Positions 24,823 to 34,033 are shown, numbered from the stretch's first letter. The stretch is 64,000 bases of DNA from a bacterium 1xD8-48 (GCA_009917455.1 QZDS01000003.1:1-64000), one strand, 5' to 3'. Notes: a model not told the origin generated them from the letters alone. Translations and numbers: made by a program.

Positions 24823-25227
24823 TCAGTTTGCAGGTGAACCGTCGTTTTTCGCGGAAAGAGCGGGTATACAGTATGCAACCGCATCGGCCTGAAACTGTAA
24901 TCCGTTTTCTCCGCCTTTATGGGCAAATTCTGTCTGAATGGATTTGCGGACAGGGTACTTCCCGTTAAATCTTTCTTTTATAACCTTTTCCATAACAGGA
25001 ATATTCCAGATATCGCGAAACAGACAGTCCATCTGGATAACATTTTCAAGGCCAAGCCCGACCAGCGCCAGCCGTTTTTCCATTTCATCAAAAGCGCCGT
25101 TTATCTGTTCCTCAATTGTTCCGCCAATATTTCCCACGCAATAATTCAGAAAGCAAAAATCTCCTGCCCTGATGATTCCCGAATGCGCCCACTCCTCATT
25201 TATGTCTAACCTGACAATTTCATCCAT
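24823..25227 (-). CDS. RidA (YjgF/YER057c/UK114) family protein
   Basis: A 134-residue protein of the RidA-like family, whose members remove reactive enamines and imines formed by PLP enzymes. Sequence features: RAGDFCFLNYCVGNIGGTIEEQINGAFDEME, the VIQMDCLF strand, and an R in the YPVRKSIQ segment near where RidA has its catalytic arginine. The ATG at 25227 has AGGAGG at a spacing of 9 and is preferred over 25254. It stands alone on the minus strand, divergent from the HTH-PNPOx gene. Confidence 0.8.
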   Translation of the reverse strand: MDEIVRLDINEEWAHSGIIRAGDFCFLNYCVGNIGGTIEEQINGAFDEMEKRLALVGLGLENVIQMDCLFRDIWNIPVMEKVIKERFNGKYPVRKSIQTEFAHKGGENGLQFQADAVAYCIPALSAKNDGSPAN

Positions 25228-25467
25228 TTCCTGTATCCTCCTTTTTTTCTGCAATATATTTCTCCCTAAGGAAGCTCAAAAAGACGGGCGGGCTCCCTGT
25301 GGCCCGGCTGCCCGGCTATATAATTTATTATAGCACACTATCTGCCGCAATCCAAAGTTTACATCATGCAATCGCAAAGGACTTCTCATTTTGCGTTTTG
25401 GGAATTACAATAGAAGCAGAAAGTAACACTCCAGACAGGCGGCTGAAAGAAAGGAGCTGGAAATCCT

Positions 25468-26076
25468 ATGACCACAGGCGAAAAACTGGCGGCTCTGCGC
25501 AAGAGAAAAGGCATCACACAGGAACGGCTTTCTGAAATCCTGAAAGTTTCCAGACAGTCGGTTTCCAGATGGGAAATGGATATAGCCTTTCCTGAAACAG
25601 ACAAGCTTATCAAATTAAGCAAACTGCTGGAATGCAGTATTGATTTCCTGTTAAACGATGAACTTACAAAGGACAGACCGGCGGAAGAAAGACACAGGGA
25701 ACTGACTGCCGGGGACTGCGCTCAGTTTATCCGGGAATGCGGGTATTTTTTCCTGGCGACATGTGCAGGCAGCCGGCCCTCTTTAAGGCCGATGGGAATG
25801 ATTTATTCGGATGATAAGTCACTGTATTTTGTGACGGACAGGAGGAAAAGCGTTTATAAAAACCTGATTGAAAACCCCATGGTGGAACTGGCCGGCTACA
25901 ATTTATATACCCGCAGATGGCTTCGTGTCAGCGGCCGCGCAGAAGCGGAAAGCTCTCTCGAAGTCAGGGCGGCAATAATGGATTTGTATCCGATGATACG
26001 GCAGGAATATGTTGAGCAGGACGAGATATTCTTTGTGATTTTTAAGCTGACAGCGGAAAGTGTTACTGTAAATTAA
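25468..26076 (+). CDS. XRE helix-turn-helix fused to a pyridoxamine-5'-phosphate-oxidase-like domain
   Basis: A 202-residue fusion. Residues 1-65 are an XRE-type DNA-binding domain (LAALRKRKGITQERLSEIL, then SRQSVSRWEMD). Residues about 78-200 are a split-barrel flavin- or cofactor-binding domain (CGYFFLATCAGSRPSLRPMGMI, then YFVTDRRKSVYKNL and PMVELAGYN). It probably senses a flavin or redox state and regulates its own region. It heads a run of three flavin-type genes on the same strand, followed by a flavin reductase and a second PNPOx-like gene. The ligand is unknown. Confidence 0.85.
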   Translation: MTTGEKLAALRKRKGITQERLSEILKVSRQSVSRWEMDIAFPETDKLIKLSKLLECSIDFLLNDELTKDRPAEERHRELTAGDCAQFIRECGYFFLATCAGSRPSLRPMGMIYSDDKSLYFVTDRRKSVYKNLIENPMVELAGYNLYTRRWLRVSGRAEAESSLEVRAAIMDLYPMIRQEYVEQDEIFFVIFKLTAESVTVN

Positions 26077-26152
26077 CGGCACGAAAAAACCGGATAGCAT
26101 ACCTATGGCTGAAAAATGCATGTGTGTGCGAAGAAAGGAGCAAAGTTTATAC

Positions 26153-26719
26153 ATGAAAAGAAAATCAATTGGAACCAGCCACGAAATGATTGTACAGCCA
26201 ACCTACATTATCGGAACTTATAACGAGGACGGCACACCGGATTTTGCCCCCATCACATGGGTAAGCAAAACCTGCGAGAAGGATTATGATTACCTGAACA
26301 TTATCAGTATGTACGGCACGAAACAGACAAAGCTGAATGTCCTTAGAACCGGCCAGCTCAGCATTAACCTTGCCACGACAAAAATGCTCGAACTGGTTGA
26401 CTATTTTGGTCAAGTTTCCGGGAAGAACGGTAAAAAGGACGCCGTTTCCTACACCTGGGATAAGGCTCTGTGCGTGAATGCCCCCACTCTTGACGCCAGC
26501 CCCTGGGTCTGCGAGTGCGAGGTGGCGAAAACCGTCAACACCGGAGAATCGGACACCTTTTTCTGCCGGGTAAAGAATGTGCAGGTAGACGAACAGATTG
26601 ACGTGGATGAAAAGGGAATCGACCTTACCTTGTTCGACCCTGTGATTTATTCGGGAAATTACCATTCCCTGGGAACATTTCTGGGCGCAATCGGGGATTT
26701 TTACAAAAAGGAAAAATAG
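26153..26719 (+). CDS. Flavin reductase family protein
   Basis: A 188-residue FMN-binding split-barrel protein, with YIIGTYNEDGTPDFAPITWVSKTC and LSINLATTKMLELVDYFGQVSGKNGKK as family features. It likely reduces or binds flavin in the cytoplasm. The ATG at 26153 has AAAGGAG at a long spacing (12); the in-frame ATG at 26105 is unlikely since it has no site. It lies between the HTH-PNPOx fusion and a PNPOx-like gene, which suggests one redox-related transcription unit. Confidence 0.85.
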   Translation: MKRKSIGTSHEMIVQPTYIIGTYNEDGTPDFAPITWVSKTCEKDYDYLNIISMYGTKQTKLNVLRTGQLSINLATTKMLELVDYFGQVSGKNGKKDAVSYTWDKALCVNAPTLDASPWVCECEVAKTVNTGESDTFFCRVKNVQVDEQIDVDEKGIDLTLFDPVIYSGNYHSLGTFLGAIGDFYKKEK

Positions 26720-26773
26720 CATGTGTGCCGGCGCCCTCCAGGCAGACAGCATACAATACAGGAGGAATCTTTC

Positions 26774-27205
26774 ATGGAAAAACTGAGCTGGGAAGCTGAA
26801 AGGATTATGGCGGAACGTTTTGGAAAGGACAGCATCATTGCGCTTGCCACAACCAGGGACAACGTTCCTTATGTGCGCTCTGTAAACGCATTTTATGAAA
26901 ACAGGGCTTTTTATGTAATTACCTATGGGCTTTCCAATAAAATGAAACAGATTGAGCAAAACCCACTTGTGGCCATCGCCGGAGACTGGTTTACCGCTCA
27001 TGGCACAGCCGTTAATCTGGGCTATTTCGGAAAGCCGGAAAACGCGGAAATCGCCGGGAAGCTGCGGGGCGCTTTTGCGGAGTGGATTGATAACGGACAC
27101 AATGACTTTTGCGATGAAAATACCTGTATTCTCTGTATCCGGCTAAGGGACGGGATTTTATTTTCTCACGGGACAAGGTATGAAATTGATTTTGAGCCTG
27201 CTTAA
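26774..27205 (+). CDS. Pyridoxamine-5'-phosphate-oxidase-like flavin protein
   Basis: A 143-residue split-barrel protein: SIIALATTRDNVPYVRSVNAFYEN, then AFYVITYGLSNKMKQIEQNP and VAIAGDWFTAHG. Such small proteins bind FMN or heme and act as general reductases. It carries several cysteines near the end (FCDENTCILCI). The ATG at 26774 has AGGAGG at a spacing of 8. It is the third of three flavin-type genes in a row. Confidence 0.85.
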   Translation: MEKLSWEAERIMAERFGKDSIIALATTRDNVPYVRSVNAFYENRAFYVITYGLSNKMKQIEQNPLVAIAGDWFTAHGTAVNLGYFGKPENAEIAGKLRGAFAEWIDNGHNDFCDENTCILCIRLRDGILFSHGTRYEIDFEPA

Positions 27206-27221
27206 AAACAGGCTTAAAATC

Positions 27222-27731
27222 CTAACCCTCTTTCCAGTATTTTTCTACCAGCCCTTCCGCCTGATTCGCAAATTCCAGGAATTTGCTGCGGATTTTAAGG
27301 ACTGCATTATCCTTTGTTTCATGGAGCTCTTTCAATATTTCCACGACAACTTTTATGTCCTCTTCCTTTACTTTATTTGTGATTTCTTTCGTTACTTCAT
27401 TCGCAATTTCTGCCGCCATATCTTCCTTTACACTGTCTACAATGCTGTCAATCCAGTCTCCCAATATCATATATCCCGCTCCTAAGATGCGGCTCCATAT
27501 CGTATATGTTTGTTACGGTTCCCTCGTCATATTCCGTAATTTCCACATCCATCCGGATTTCCCGCAGTTCCGGCGTTGCTGCCGGAATAACCTGCTGTGC
27601 CAGCACACAGACTGTTTTTAGTTCTTTTCCAGGCAAAACGGCTCGCCCAATTCCCTGTTGGAAGCAATTGCGTTTGACAGGAAATTGTCAATCAAGTCAA
27701 GCTCCTGCAACGTCTTTTTGGTATATCCCAT
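27222..27731 (-). pseudogene. Broken Rpn-family nuclease/transposase gene
   Basis: An ATG at 27731 with an AAGGAGGAGG site opens a frame (MGYTKKTLQELDLIDNFLS) that resembles the N-terminus of Rpn/PD-(D/E)XK transposases. It stops after about 37 codons. The reading continues in another frame (ELREIRMDVEITEYDEGTV and TNIYDMEP, the usual continuation of the nuclease domain) and then joins directly to a helical C-terminus typical of the family (27222-27470). The middle of the nuclease domain is missing. I read this as one gene broken by at least one frameshift and an internal deletion. The 82-residue C-terminal frame could still be translated. Confidence 0.7.
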
Positions 27732-28145
27732 ACCTCCTCCTTCCGGCAGCGTACAATAGATATACACGACACAGGCTTATCCAATGTACCGGTTATCTCC
27801 GTCCTGCCTTTTATCATTCTAATTTTCTTCCGTGAATTTCCGGCGAGATGCCGATACAGATTTCTTCCTTACCGGACAATTCCGATATTATAAGGAAAAA
27901 ACAAAAGATTCACTTTGAATTGATGGACTTAATATAACAGAAGATTTTCCGATTGGCAATACCGTTCGCAATAAATGTGAGGAAATACCGGATATGGAGT
28001 ATGACGACAGGCTTTAAATTCCTTGCTCAGTTTTTTGATAATACAAATATCCCTGCTATGAAAGTGTATTTCGTAGCAGGGGTTCTAAATCTCCAAAATA
28101 ACTTATTTGTCATTTTACTATTTTCATCACATTATGAAAAGTAAA
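27732..28145. other. Intergenic stretch with a stem-loop only
   Basis: About 414 bp without a supported gene. Apart from the stem-loop at 28051-28081 I see nothing recognisable. The base composition is AT-rich toward the right. Confidence 0.4.
28051..28081 (-). terminator. Stem-loop downstream of the orphan unknown gene
   Basis: CCCTGCTATGAAA pairs with TTTCGTAGCAGGG around GTGTA with one mismatch. On the minus strand it follows the stop codon of the 28146-29264 gene by about 65 bp. The T run after it is weak. Confidence 0.55.
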
Positions 28146-29264
28146 TCATACAATCTCAATCAGTTCAGAAGCTATTTTTTCTTTTGTTTCATTAAGAGCC
28201 TTTTGCATCATTCGTTCCTTTTGAACAGTACGCAAAATACGTGCCACATCTTCCGATGAAAACATAGAAATTGCATTAATTAACTCGTCAATATTGTCTT
28301 TATTTACACCAGGACTTCCTCCTCCGGATAATGCAATTTGTGTATATGCGGTATCCCTGGGATACTCTAATACTGACCGGTTAATATCTGAGGTCTTCTG
28401 TGCCGCAGCGGCAGCATCTATTTTTGCGTACCATTCCTCCCACATCTCTTCCTGAGTCCACACATGCTCAATCAAGGTCCAGTCGTTGAAATACTCTGCA
28501 TTTGAATCTTTTATACGTATTTTATTAATTCCTACCTGCTCGCCATTTTCACCCTTTCCCATATCCGGGCTGCCACTATTTGTCCAGGCATAAAAATCTA
28601 AAAAGCTCTCCATATCAACTTTTTCATCTAAAAAATCATTCCAAAAAAACTGCCTCGTGGCAAAGCGAAAATTATCCTCCTGCGAAAAACCAGAAAGAAA
28701 CTTCATAATTTTATCGTACTGTTCCCTACTGTCCAATTTTATTTCCCACTGAAGTTTATCTTCTCCGGTCTTTTCGTCAGGATTTTCAGGATTCCTTTCT
28801 CCCTCCCTGATACATTTGATGCATTCCGGCGAATAATAAGTATAAAAAACTGTGTCTAATTCTTCGGGCGTATTACTGGTATATGTACCTTTCGTATAAT
28901 TTTGTCTGTTTTCGGATATCGTATCCTCATTTTTAAGCAGAGCGCTAATTTGTTCTTCCGAAACAGGCAATACCTCTTGCCGTTGCTGATATGAACAAAC
29001 TATTCCCTCACTTTCAGAACAATCAAAAACAGGTTCCGCTGTCTTAATAATTGGCGAAAAAAGGCAAGAACTTAATGAAGTATTGCTCAGTTGATTTCCG
29101 ATATTTTTGTTAATGTTTTTCTCTTCTTTGCCGGACTCAAAAAGCCCTGGTGCAATAGCTGTACTCCACGATAATTCCTGATTTTGCCTTTTCAGGGAAG
29201 ATTTCTGATATGCATTATAGCGTGTATCATTCCATTGTTTTGTTGATAATCCCACAACCGGCAT
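28146..29264 (-). CDS. Unknown protein, 372 residues
   Basis: I do not recognise this protein. It is hydrophilic, has no signal peptide or membrane helix, and shows a low-complexity N-terminal half rich in Ser, Asn, Gln and Glu. A CIKC pair lies in the middle, followed by a more ordered Trp/Phe-rich part (FFWNDFLDEKVDMESFLDFYAW) and a helical C-terminus. The ATG at 29264 has AAAGGAG at a spacing of 5 and is preferred to one at 29339 that has none. The base composition is more AT-rich than that of its neighbours, which fits recent acquisition. Secretion by the T7SS or a surface role cannot be judged. Confidence 0.65.
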   Translation of the reverse strand: MPVVGLSTKQWNDTRYNAYQKSSLKRQNQELSWSTAIAPGLFESGKEEKNINKNIGNQLSNTSLSSCLFSPIIKTAEPVFDCSESEGIVCSYQQRQEVLPVSEEQISALLKNEDTISENRQNYTKGTYTSNTPEELDTVFYTYYSPECIKCIREGERNPENPDEKTGEDKLQWEIKLDSREQYDKIMKFLSGFSQEDNFRFATRQFFWNDFLDEKVDMESFLDFYAWTNSGSPDMGKGENGEQVGINKIRIKDSNAEYFNDWTLIEHVWTQEEMWEEWYAKIDAAAAAQKTSDINRSVLEYPRDTAYTQIALSGGGSPGVNKDNIDELINAISMFSSEDVARILRTVQKERMMQKALNETKEKIASELIEIV

Positions 29265-29341
29265 ATATACTCCTTTCGGCAGTTCCGCTGTCTTTATGAT
29301 GTTATCAGTATACTCCACACCACAGCATTTGTAAATCATAT

Positions 29342-30010
29342 TTATAAAAACGGCCTCAGATTCTCCAGCACCACCTCATATCCGTTTGCAAACATATGAA
29401 TCCCTTCCACCGTAAACTCTTTTTTCAGTTTCCCGGCTTCGTCCGTCAGCCCCTGATTTACATTGATAAAATGGCAGCCCATTCTGCCGGCCATCTCCTC
29501 CACCGCTTTATTGGCAATGGAAATATTTTCATTGGTGCGGGTGAGGAACATTGTTTTTGCCCATTCCCCTTCGGGGAGCTTATCCGTCTCATTGACCGGG
29601 TAATATGCCATCATATAGATTTCGGCTTCGGGAAGTCTCTCCCGTATCTGCGTGATGATTTTTCCGTAATTCTCCATCAGCTTTTCGAGGCGGTATCCCT
29701 GGCTTCCGATATCGTTTGTCCCTATATTGATGAATATTTTCCGGGGTTTCACGGCAAATACCATCTCCTCCATGTTCCGCAGCATATCCTCTGTGGTAAA
29801 GCCGCCGATTCCCCTGTTGTAAACCACCTGACGCATCCCTCTTGTCATAAGCAGCTCATTGACGGGAAACTGCTCCATCAACGACGAACCAGTAAAAAGA
29901 ATTTCTCCCTTTTTCGCGTTTTGATTTAAGATGCGGAAGCGCTCCAGTTTATCCTGCTGGTCGCGAAGCATCTGTTCCTGATGAAATTTTAAAAAATCGT
30001 TATTTTCCAT
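29342..30010 (-). CDS. SGNH/GDSL-type hydrolase
   Basis: A 222-residue esterase-like enzyme. Block I is FTGSSLMEQFP (nucleophile serine), block III is FINIGTNDIGSQGY (asparagine of the oxyanion hole) and block V is VEGIHMFANGY (the D/GxxH position with the catalytic histidine). There is no signal peptide, so it is probably cytoplasmic. Members remove acetyl or other ester groups from sugars and lipids. It lies upstream of the unknown gene on the same strand, and a terminator separates it from galE. Confidence 0.9.
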   Translation of the reverse strand: MENNDFLKFHQEQMLRDQQDKLERFRILNQNAKKGEILFTGSSLMEQFPVNELLMTRGMRQVVYNRGIGGFTTEDMLRNMEEMVFAVKPRKIFINIGTNDIGSQGYRLEKLMENYGKIITQIRERLPEAEIYMMAYYPVNETDKLPEGEWAKTMFLTRTNENISIANKAVEEMAGRMGCHFINVNQGLTDEAGKLKKEFTVEGIHMFANGYEVVLENLRPFL

Positions 30011-30099
30011 CCCTTTACTCCCTCCTGTTTTTCATAAGTTTACCAGATAAAGGCTGCAATTCCCGTACAATACCTCGTCCTGTCTTTAAATTTTAAAAC

Positions 30100-30130
30100 G
30101 CCGCAAAGAATCCGTCATTTTCTTTGCGGC
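30100..30130 (-). terminator. Terminator downstream of galE
   Basis: GCCGCAAAGAA (30100-30110) and TTCTTTGCGGC (30120-30130) form a perfect 11-bp stem. On the minus strand it is followed by GTTTTAAAATTT, 110 bp after the galE stop. Confidence 0.85.
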
Positions 30131-30241
30131 GCATAAATCGATTCCCTTACCGAACCGACGTCTTACCATCTTGTTTATTCCCGCATACGGCGCGCTGCGG
30201 ATGTCACAGACTCAATTTCTTTGCAATTTTCAGTCTTTTTC

Positions 30242-31258
30242 TCAGTCCTCATACCCATTAGGATTATTGCTCTGCCATCTCCAGGAATCCGCGCACATTT
30301 CCTTGATGCCGTTCTGCGCTTCCCATCCAAGCTCTCTCTTTGCCTTGGAGGCGTCCGAATAACATGCCGCAATATCACCGGCACGTCTTTCCTTGATGAC
30401 ATAAGGGATTTTCACTCCTGTGGCTTCCTCGAAGTTCTTCACGATATCCAGCACGCTGTATCCCACGCCTGTTCCCAGGTTATAGATGCCAAGGCCCACA
30501 TTTTCTTCAATCTTTTTAAGGGCTTTCACGTGTCCCACCGCCAGGTCAACCACATGGATATAGTCTCTTACGCCGGTGCCGTCGGGCGTGTCGTAATCGT
30601 TTCCGAATACCCCCAGCTCTTTCAGCTTTCCTACCGCTACCTGAGTGATATAGGGCATCAGATTGTTGGGGATTCCGTTGGGGTTTTCACCCATGGTTCC
30701 GCTCTTATGAGCGCCGATAGGATTGAAGTACCGAAGCAGAATCACGTTCCACTCCTTATCGGCTTTCTGCATATCCGCCAGAATCTGCTCCAGCATGGAC
30801 TTTGTCCAGCCGTAAGGATTGGTACACTGTCCCTTGGGGCACTCTTCCGTGATGGGAATCACCGCCGGGTCGCCGTAAACCGTTGCCGAGGACGAGAAAA
30901 TAATATTTTTCACCCCGTGCTTTCTCATAACATCCACCAGCGTCAGTGTTCCCGAAATGTTGTTTTCATAATATTCCCAGGGTTTCTGTACGGATTCGCC
31001 CACCGCTTTTAAACCTGCAAAGTGAATACAGGAATCAATTTTTTCTTTATCGAATATGGCATTTAAGGCGTCCCTGTCCAAAATATCCGCTTTGTAAAAG
31101 GTAACCGGCTTTCCGGTAATCTTTTCCACCCTCTCCAAACTCTTCTCGCTGGAGTTGCTCAGATTGTCAACCACAACCACATCATAACCTGCATTCTGCA
31201 GTTCCACCACCGTATGGCTGCCGATATATCCTGCGCCGCCTGTAACAAGTATTGCCAT
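30242..31258 (-). CDS. galE: UDP-glucose 4-epimerase
   Basis: It interconverts UDP-glucose and UDP-galactose for galactose use and glycan synthesis. The 338-residue protein has the NAD-binding [11 protein letters not shown], the active-site serine in SSSATVYGD, the YxxxK pair in [12 protein letters not shown] and the standard RYFNPIGAH and [14 protein letters not shown] stretches. Length and residues are typical. A UDP-sugar pyrophosphorylase gene lies 140 bp upstream on the same strand, so the two likely supply UDP-hexoses to the glycan clusters further right. Confidence 0.96.
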   Translation of the reverse strand: MAILVTGGAGYIGSHTVVELQNAGYDVVVVDNLSNSSEKSLERVEKITGKPVTFYKADILDRDALNAIFDKEKIDSCIHFAGLKAVGESVQKPWEYYENNISGTLTLVDVMRKHGVKNIIFSSSATVYGDPAVIPITEECPKGQCTNPYGWTKSMLEQILADMQKADKEWNVILLRYFNPIGAHKSGTMGENPNGIPNNLMPYITQVAVGKLKELGVFGNDYDTPDGTGVRDYIHVVDLAVGHVKALKKIEENVGLGIYNLGTGVGYSVLDIVKNFEEATGVKIPYVIKERRAGDIAACYSDASKAKRELGWEAQNGIKEMCADSWRWQSNNPNGYED

Positions 31259-31398
31259 TTTACTGCCTCCTTTTTATTTTCCTGTTTGTCATATATTATG
31301 GCCTGTTTTGCCACAATTCGTTCCGTTGTCAAAAATAATTCTAACTGTCTCTCCGCCCGGCGGACAAGATAGTAATGTTGCTCAAACCTGTCAAAATG

Positions 31399-32625
31399 TT
31401 AAAGGGTAATTCCGTTCTTTCCGCAAAGCTCCCGGGCGCTTTCCACGGAATCAATGCCCGTCTTGTTTTTAATCGGCGCAAACTCTCTGTCACGCTCCAC
31501 CTCGAAGGGCAGACAGCTGTCCAGTTCGTGAATCATGTCCAGAACAAGCTGCTCGAACTTGTATCCGTTAGGTTCCTCCGGTTTTACTTTATTTCCGGCC
31601 TCGTCCAGATACGAAATTTTCTTTTCCACCAGATGTAGGGGAAGCTTTTGCTCCCGGATTTTTTCAAGGTCGCTTATGCGGAACAGGTAATTGAGAATCA
31701 CGCCAAAATAATAGGCCGGGTCGCCGTTTTCATCCCTGGCGTTCATCAGCTCCTCCGTAAGCTCGTAATATTCCACAATCGACGGTCTCCCGTCCTCCAG
31801 GCAGATAACGCCTATCTTCTCGTCCGGCGCGCATTTTTTCACTACCTTGGCCCCCGAAGCGCACTTATTTGCAATCACCGCCCCCACAAAACAGGGGTCT
31901 GCAATCCGCTGAAGCACGTTGTCCACCGCAAAGACATTCAGCCATTCCACGCCGTCCGCCATGGCTTTCTGCGCCACGCCCCACTTGTACATGGAGGTAT
32001 ACCAGCCGCCGTTTCCGTTGGGGGAAGTGGAAATTTTCCATTTCTCTTCCATATAAACTTTGCCGCCATGGTCGCAGGCCGGAGCCATTTCCTGCATAAA
32101 GAATGTGACGAACTTTTCCTCATAACCAAAGAAATTGTGTTCTTTTAAGAATTTCACGGTCGCCTCGTGATTTTTATCGCTGGTCATCACGTAAAGCGGC
32201 ACAAAAGCCCCCGCTTCCCTGACTACCTCCATAAGATTTTCGATAAGGCGCTGGAAAATGTATACCTCCCTGGTAATACCGATGTTATACATCCCCTTGG
32301 GGTCGTCGGAGCCTAATCTGGTTCCCATGCCGCCCGCAAGGAGAACTGCGCCTACTTTTCCTTTCTTTACGGCTTCCAGCCCTATCGCCTTAAATTCCTT
32401 TTCCTTCTGCCGGATTTCCGGAAGCTGCATGGCGCCAAGGGGCGTGATTACGCCTCTTTCGTTCCCCCCCCTTAAGCTGTCTAAAGAAGATAATACGGAA
32501 AAATCCGTACTCTCCGCCTGGGAAAGGAGAAGTTCCTTCTCCTCTTCTGTCAGTTCGTCATAGTACTTCATCACATGTTCCTGCCCACATGAAGCAAGCT
32601 TTTCCGCAACCTGCTGCTTATTCAT
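31399..32625 (-). CDS. UDPGP-type nucleotidyltransferase (UTP:sugar-1-phosphate uridylyltransferase)
   Basis: A 408-residue enzyme of the eukaryote-like UDPGP type 1 family. The UTP-binding loop is AGGMGTRLGSDDPKGMYNIG. Further features are PLYVMTSDKNHEAT, FFMQEMAPACDHGGK, SPNGNGGWYTSMYKWG and VLQRIADPCFVGAVI. It makes UDP-glucose or UDP-GlcNAc/GalNAc; the sugar is not resolved from sequence. It is adjacent to galE and a GGDEF protein on the same strand, consistent with a supply role for surface polysaccharide. Confidence 0.9.
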   Translation of the reverse strand: MNKQQVAEKLASCGQEHVMKYYDELTEEEKELLLSQAESTDFSVLSSLDSLRGGNERGVITPLGAMQLPEIRQKEKEFKAIGLEAVKKGKVGAVLLAGGMGTRLGSDDPKGMYNIGITREVYIFQRLIENLMEVVREAGAFVPLYVMTSDKNHEATVKFLKEHNFFGYEEKFVTFFMQEMAPACDHGGKVYMEEKWKISTSPNGNGGWYTSMYKWGVAQKAMADGVEWLNVFAVDNVLQRIADPCFVGAVIANKCASGAKVVKKCAPDEKIGVICLEDGRPSIVEYYELTEELMNARDENGDPAYYFGVILNYLFRISDLEKIREQKLPLHLVEKKISYLDEAGNKVKPEEPNGYKFEQLVLDMIHELDSCLPFEVERDREFAPIKNKTGIDSVESARELCGKNGITL

Positions 32626-32648
32626 ATTGCCCTCCTTTTTTCTTATTT

Positions 32649-33638
32649 CTATATTTCCGTCTCCACAGCCGCCTGCTGCACCGGTCTTGGGGAATGTCTT
32701 CTGTCTACGAAGTACCGGTTCTTTCCCCTGTTCTTTGCAACATACATGACATTGTCGGCGCGGTTGAAAAGGTCTTCAAATTCGTCTAATGGCGAAATCC
32801 TTGCAGTAATTCCAACGCTGCAGTGCAGGGGCTGTTCCATCCCCCTGATGTCCTCCGCCAGCTTCTGCATCATCCTGCCGATTCTCTCCTCCACCTTTTT
32901 AAGCGGTTCATCCATCACAAAAACAATGAACTCATCGCCTCCGAACCGGGAGAGAATGCTGTTGTTATGGTCAAAGCACTCCGAAATTACCTTTCCGGTT
33001 TCCCGAAGCACCACGTCCCCGAAAGCGTGTCCGTAGATATCATTGACACCCTTGAAATCGTCCAAATCCAGCATAATCAGATGAGCTTCCTTCGACGGAT
33101 TTTCCTTCAGCCATCTGACAATTTTATCCGTAGCCGCCCCCTTATTATACAGTCCTGTCAGGAAGTCCGTCTCTATCTTGTGAATCATATCCTGCTTGCC
33201 TGTAACGGAAGCATGGATATTTTCAATTCTGCCAAATACGCTGTCAACCTCTCCTTCGTCGCCTACGACACTGGTATACCATACCTTATGCCATTGATAT
33301 TCTCCGCCCGCCCCCTTTTTCAGATAAGTGATATCCCGGCGGACTGCCATATGGGACGCGCCGTCCAGCATATCCAGCAGAGTCTTTACATGATCGGGGT
33401 GAACGCTGTCGGAGGTCCGCAAAAACTGATGGTAGCCTTTCATTACCTTCCGCACCCTGTTGTCCGGAAAATTATAAAGAAAAACCATTTCGTCCTCGGC
33501 AGGTTTATATCTGAAAAATAAGGCCGAAGTGGTTTCTATAAGCATCTGACAGCATTCCTTTACTATCTGAAGCTGTTTTTCAAGTTCTTTTATTCTCTCA
33601 TTTTCAACACCTGTTTTTCCCATAATACTTTCCCCCAT
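32649..33638 (-). CDS. PAS-like/GGDEF diguanylate cyclase
   Basis: A 329-residue protein. The N-terminus has a short coiled coil (about 10-35) and a PAS-like sensor (about 40-155, with FRYKPAEDEMVF and KVWYTSVV). The GGDEF domain (about 160-320) has LTGLYNKGA, LDLDDFKGVND and an intact FGGDEF, so c-di-GMP synthesis is expected. The RxxD inhibitory I-site is missing, since that position reads ECFD, so feedback inhibition is unlikely. There is no membrane segment. It lies 23 bp upstream of the UDP-sugar enzyme, a hint that c-di-GMP and glycan precursor supply are coordinated. Confidence 0.92.
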   Translation of the reverse strand: MGESIMGKTGVENERIKELEKQLQIVKECCQMLIETTSALFFRYKPAEDEMVFLYNFPDNRVRKVMKGYHQFLRTSDSVHPDHVKTLLDMLDGASHMAVRRDITYLKKGAGGEYQWHKVWYTSVVGDEGEVDSVFGRIENIHASVTGKQDMIHKIETDFLTGLYNKGAATDKIVRWLKENPSKEAHLIMLDLDDFKGVNDIYGHAFGDVVLRETGKVISECFDHNNSILSRFGGDEFIVFVMDEPLKKVEERIGRMMQKLAEDIRGMEQPLHCSVGITARISPLDEFEDLFNRADNVMYVAKNRGKNRYFVDRRHSPRPVQQAAVETEI

Positions 33639-33889
33639 AAATTCCCTGCGTTTCCACAGAATTCTTTAAAGTATGGTTATCTTTCCTGCTTCCATTATAG
33701 ATTTTTTTATTTCATTATGCAACCAATACTCTATACGCAAAGTAAATTTCTGACGCTCTTATACATTTCATTCACATCTTAATGTTAATAAATCGTTAAG
33801 ATAGCGTTAAACTGTCGTTAAAGAACATCCCGAACGCTTCCCCGGAAATTTGTCTTTTGATAAAATCAGCACAGATGGAGGTGAATTAC

Positions 33890-34033
33890 ATGAACATAGG
33901 AATTTTACTCGTTGCCATTGTGGGCGGTGCCGCCGGACTTTTATCCACCCTGTATCTGGCCTTATCGCTCCCTGCGGTTCTTATTTGGAAGGTTTACCGT
34001 AAAATTCATCTGGGGATTCCAATTACCAGATAA
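33890..34033 (+). CDS. 47-residue single-span membrane peptide
   Basis: A short frame, MNIGILLVAIVGGAAG at its start, with ATG at 33890 and GGAGG at a spacing of 8. It encodes one hydrophobic helix (about residues 4-32) followed by a short basic tail (KVYRKIHLGIPITR). It ends 49 bp before the LysM/GH18 gene, so the two may share a transcript. The strong ribosome-binding site and helix make it a likely real small protein. Its function is unknown. Confidence 0.6.
   Translation: MNIGILLVAIVGGAAGLLSTLYLALSLPAVLIWKVYRKIHLGIPITR

Noticed and set aside
26165..27100. 311-codon open frame on the minus strand
   Set aside because: It is antisense across two well-supported flavin-type genes with good ribosome-binding sites.
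30221..31012. 263-codon open frame on the plus strand
   Set aside because: It is antisense to galE, which has all family motifs.
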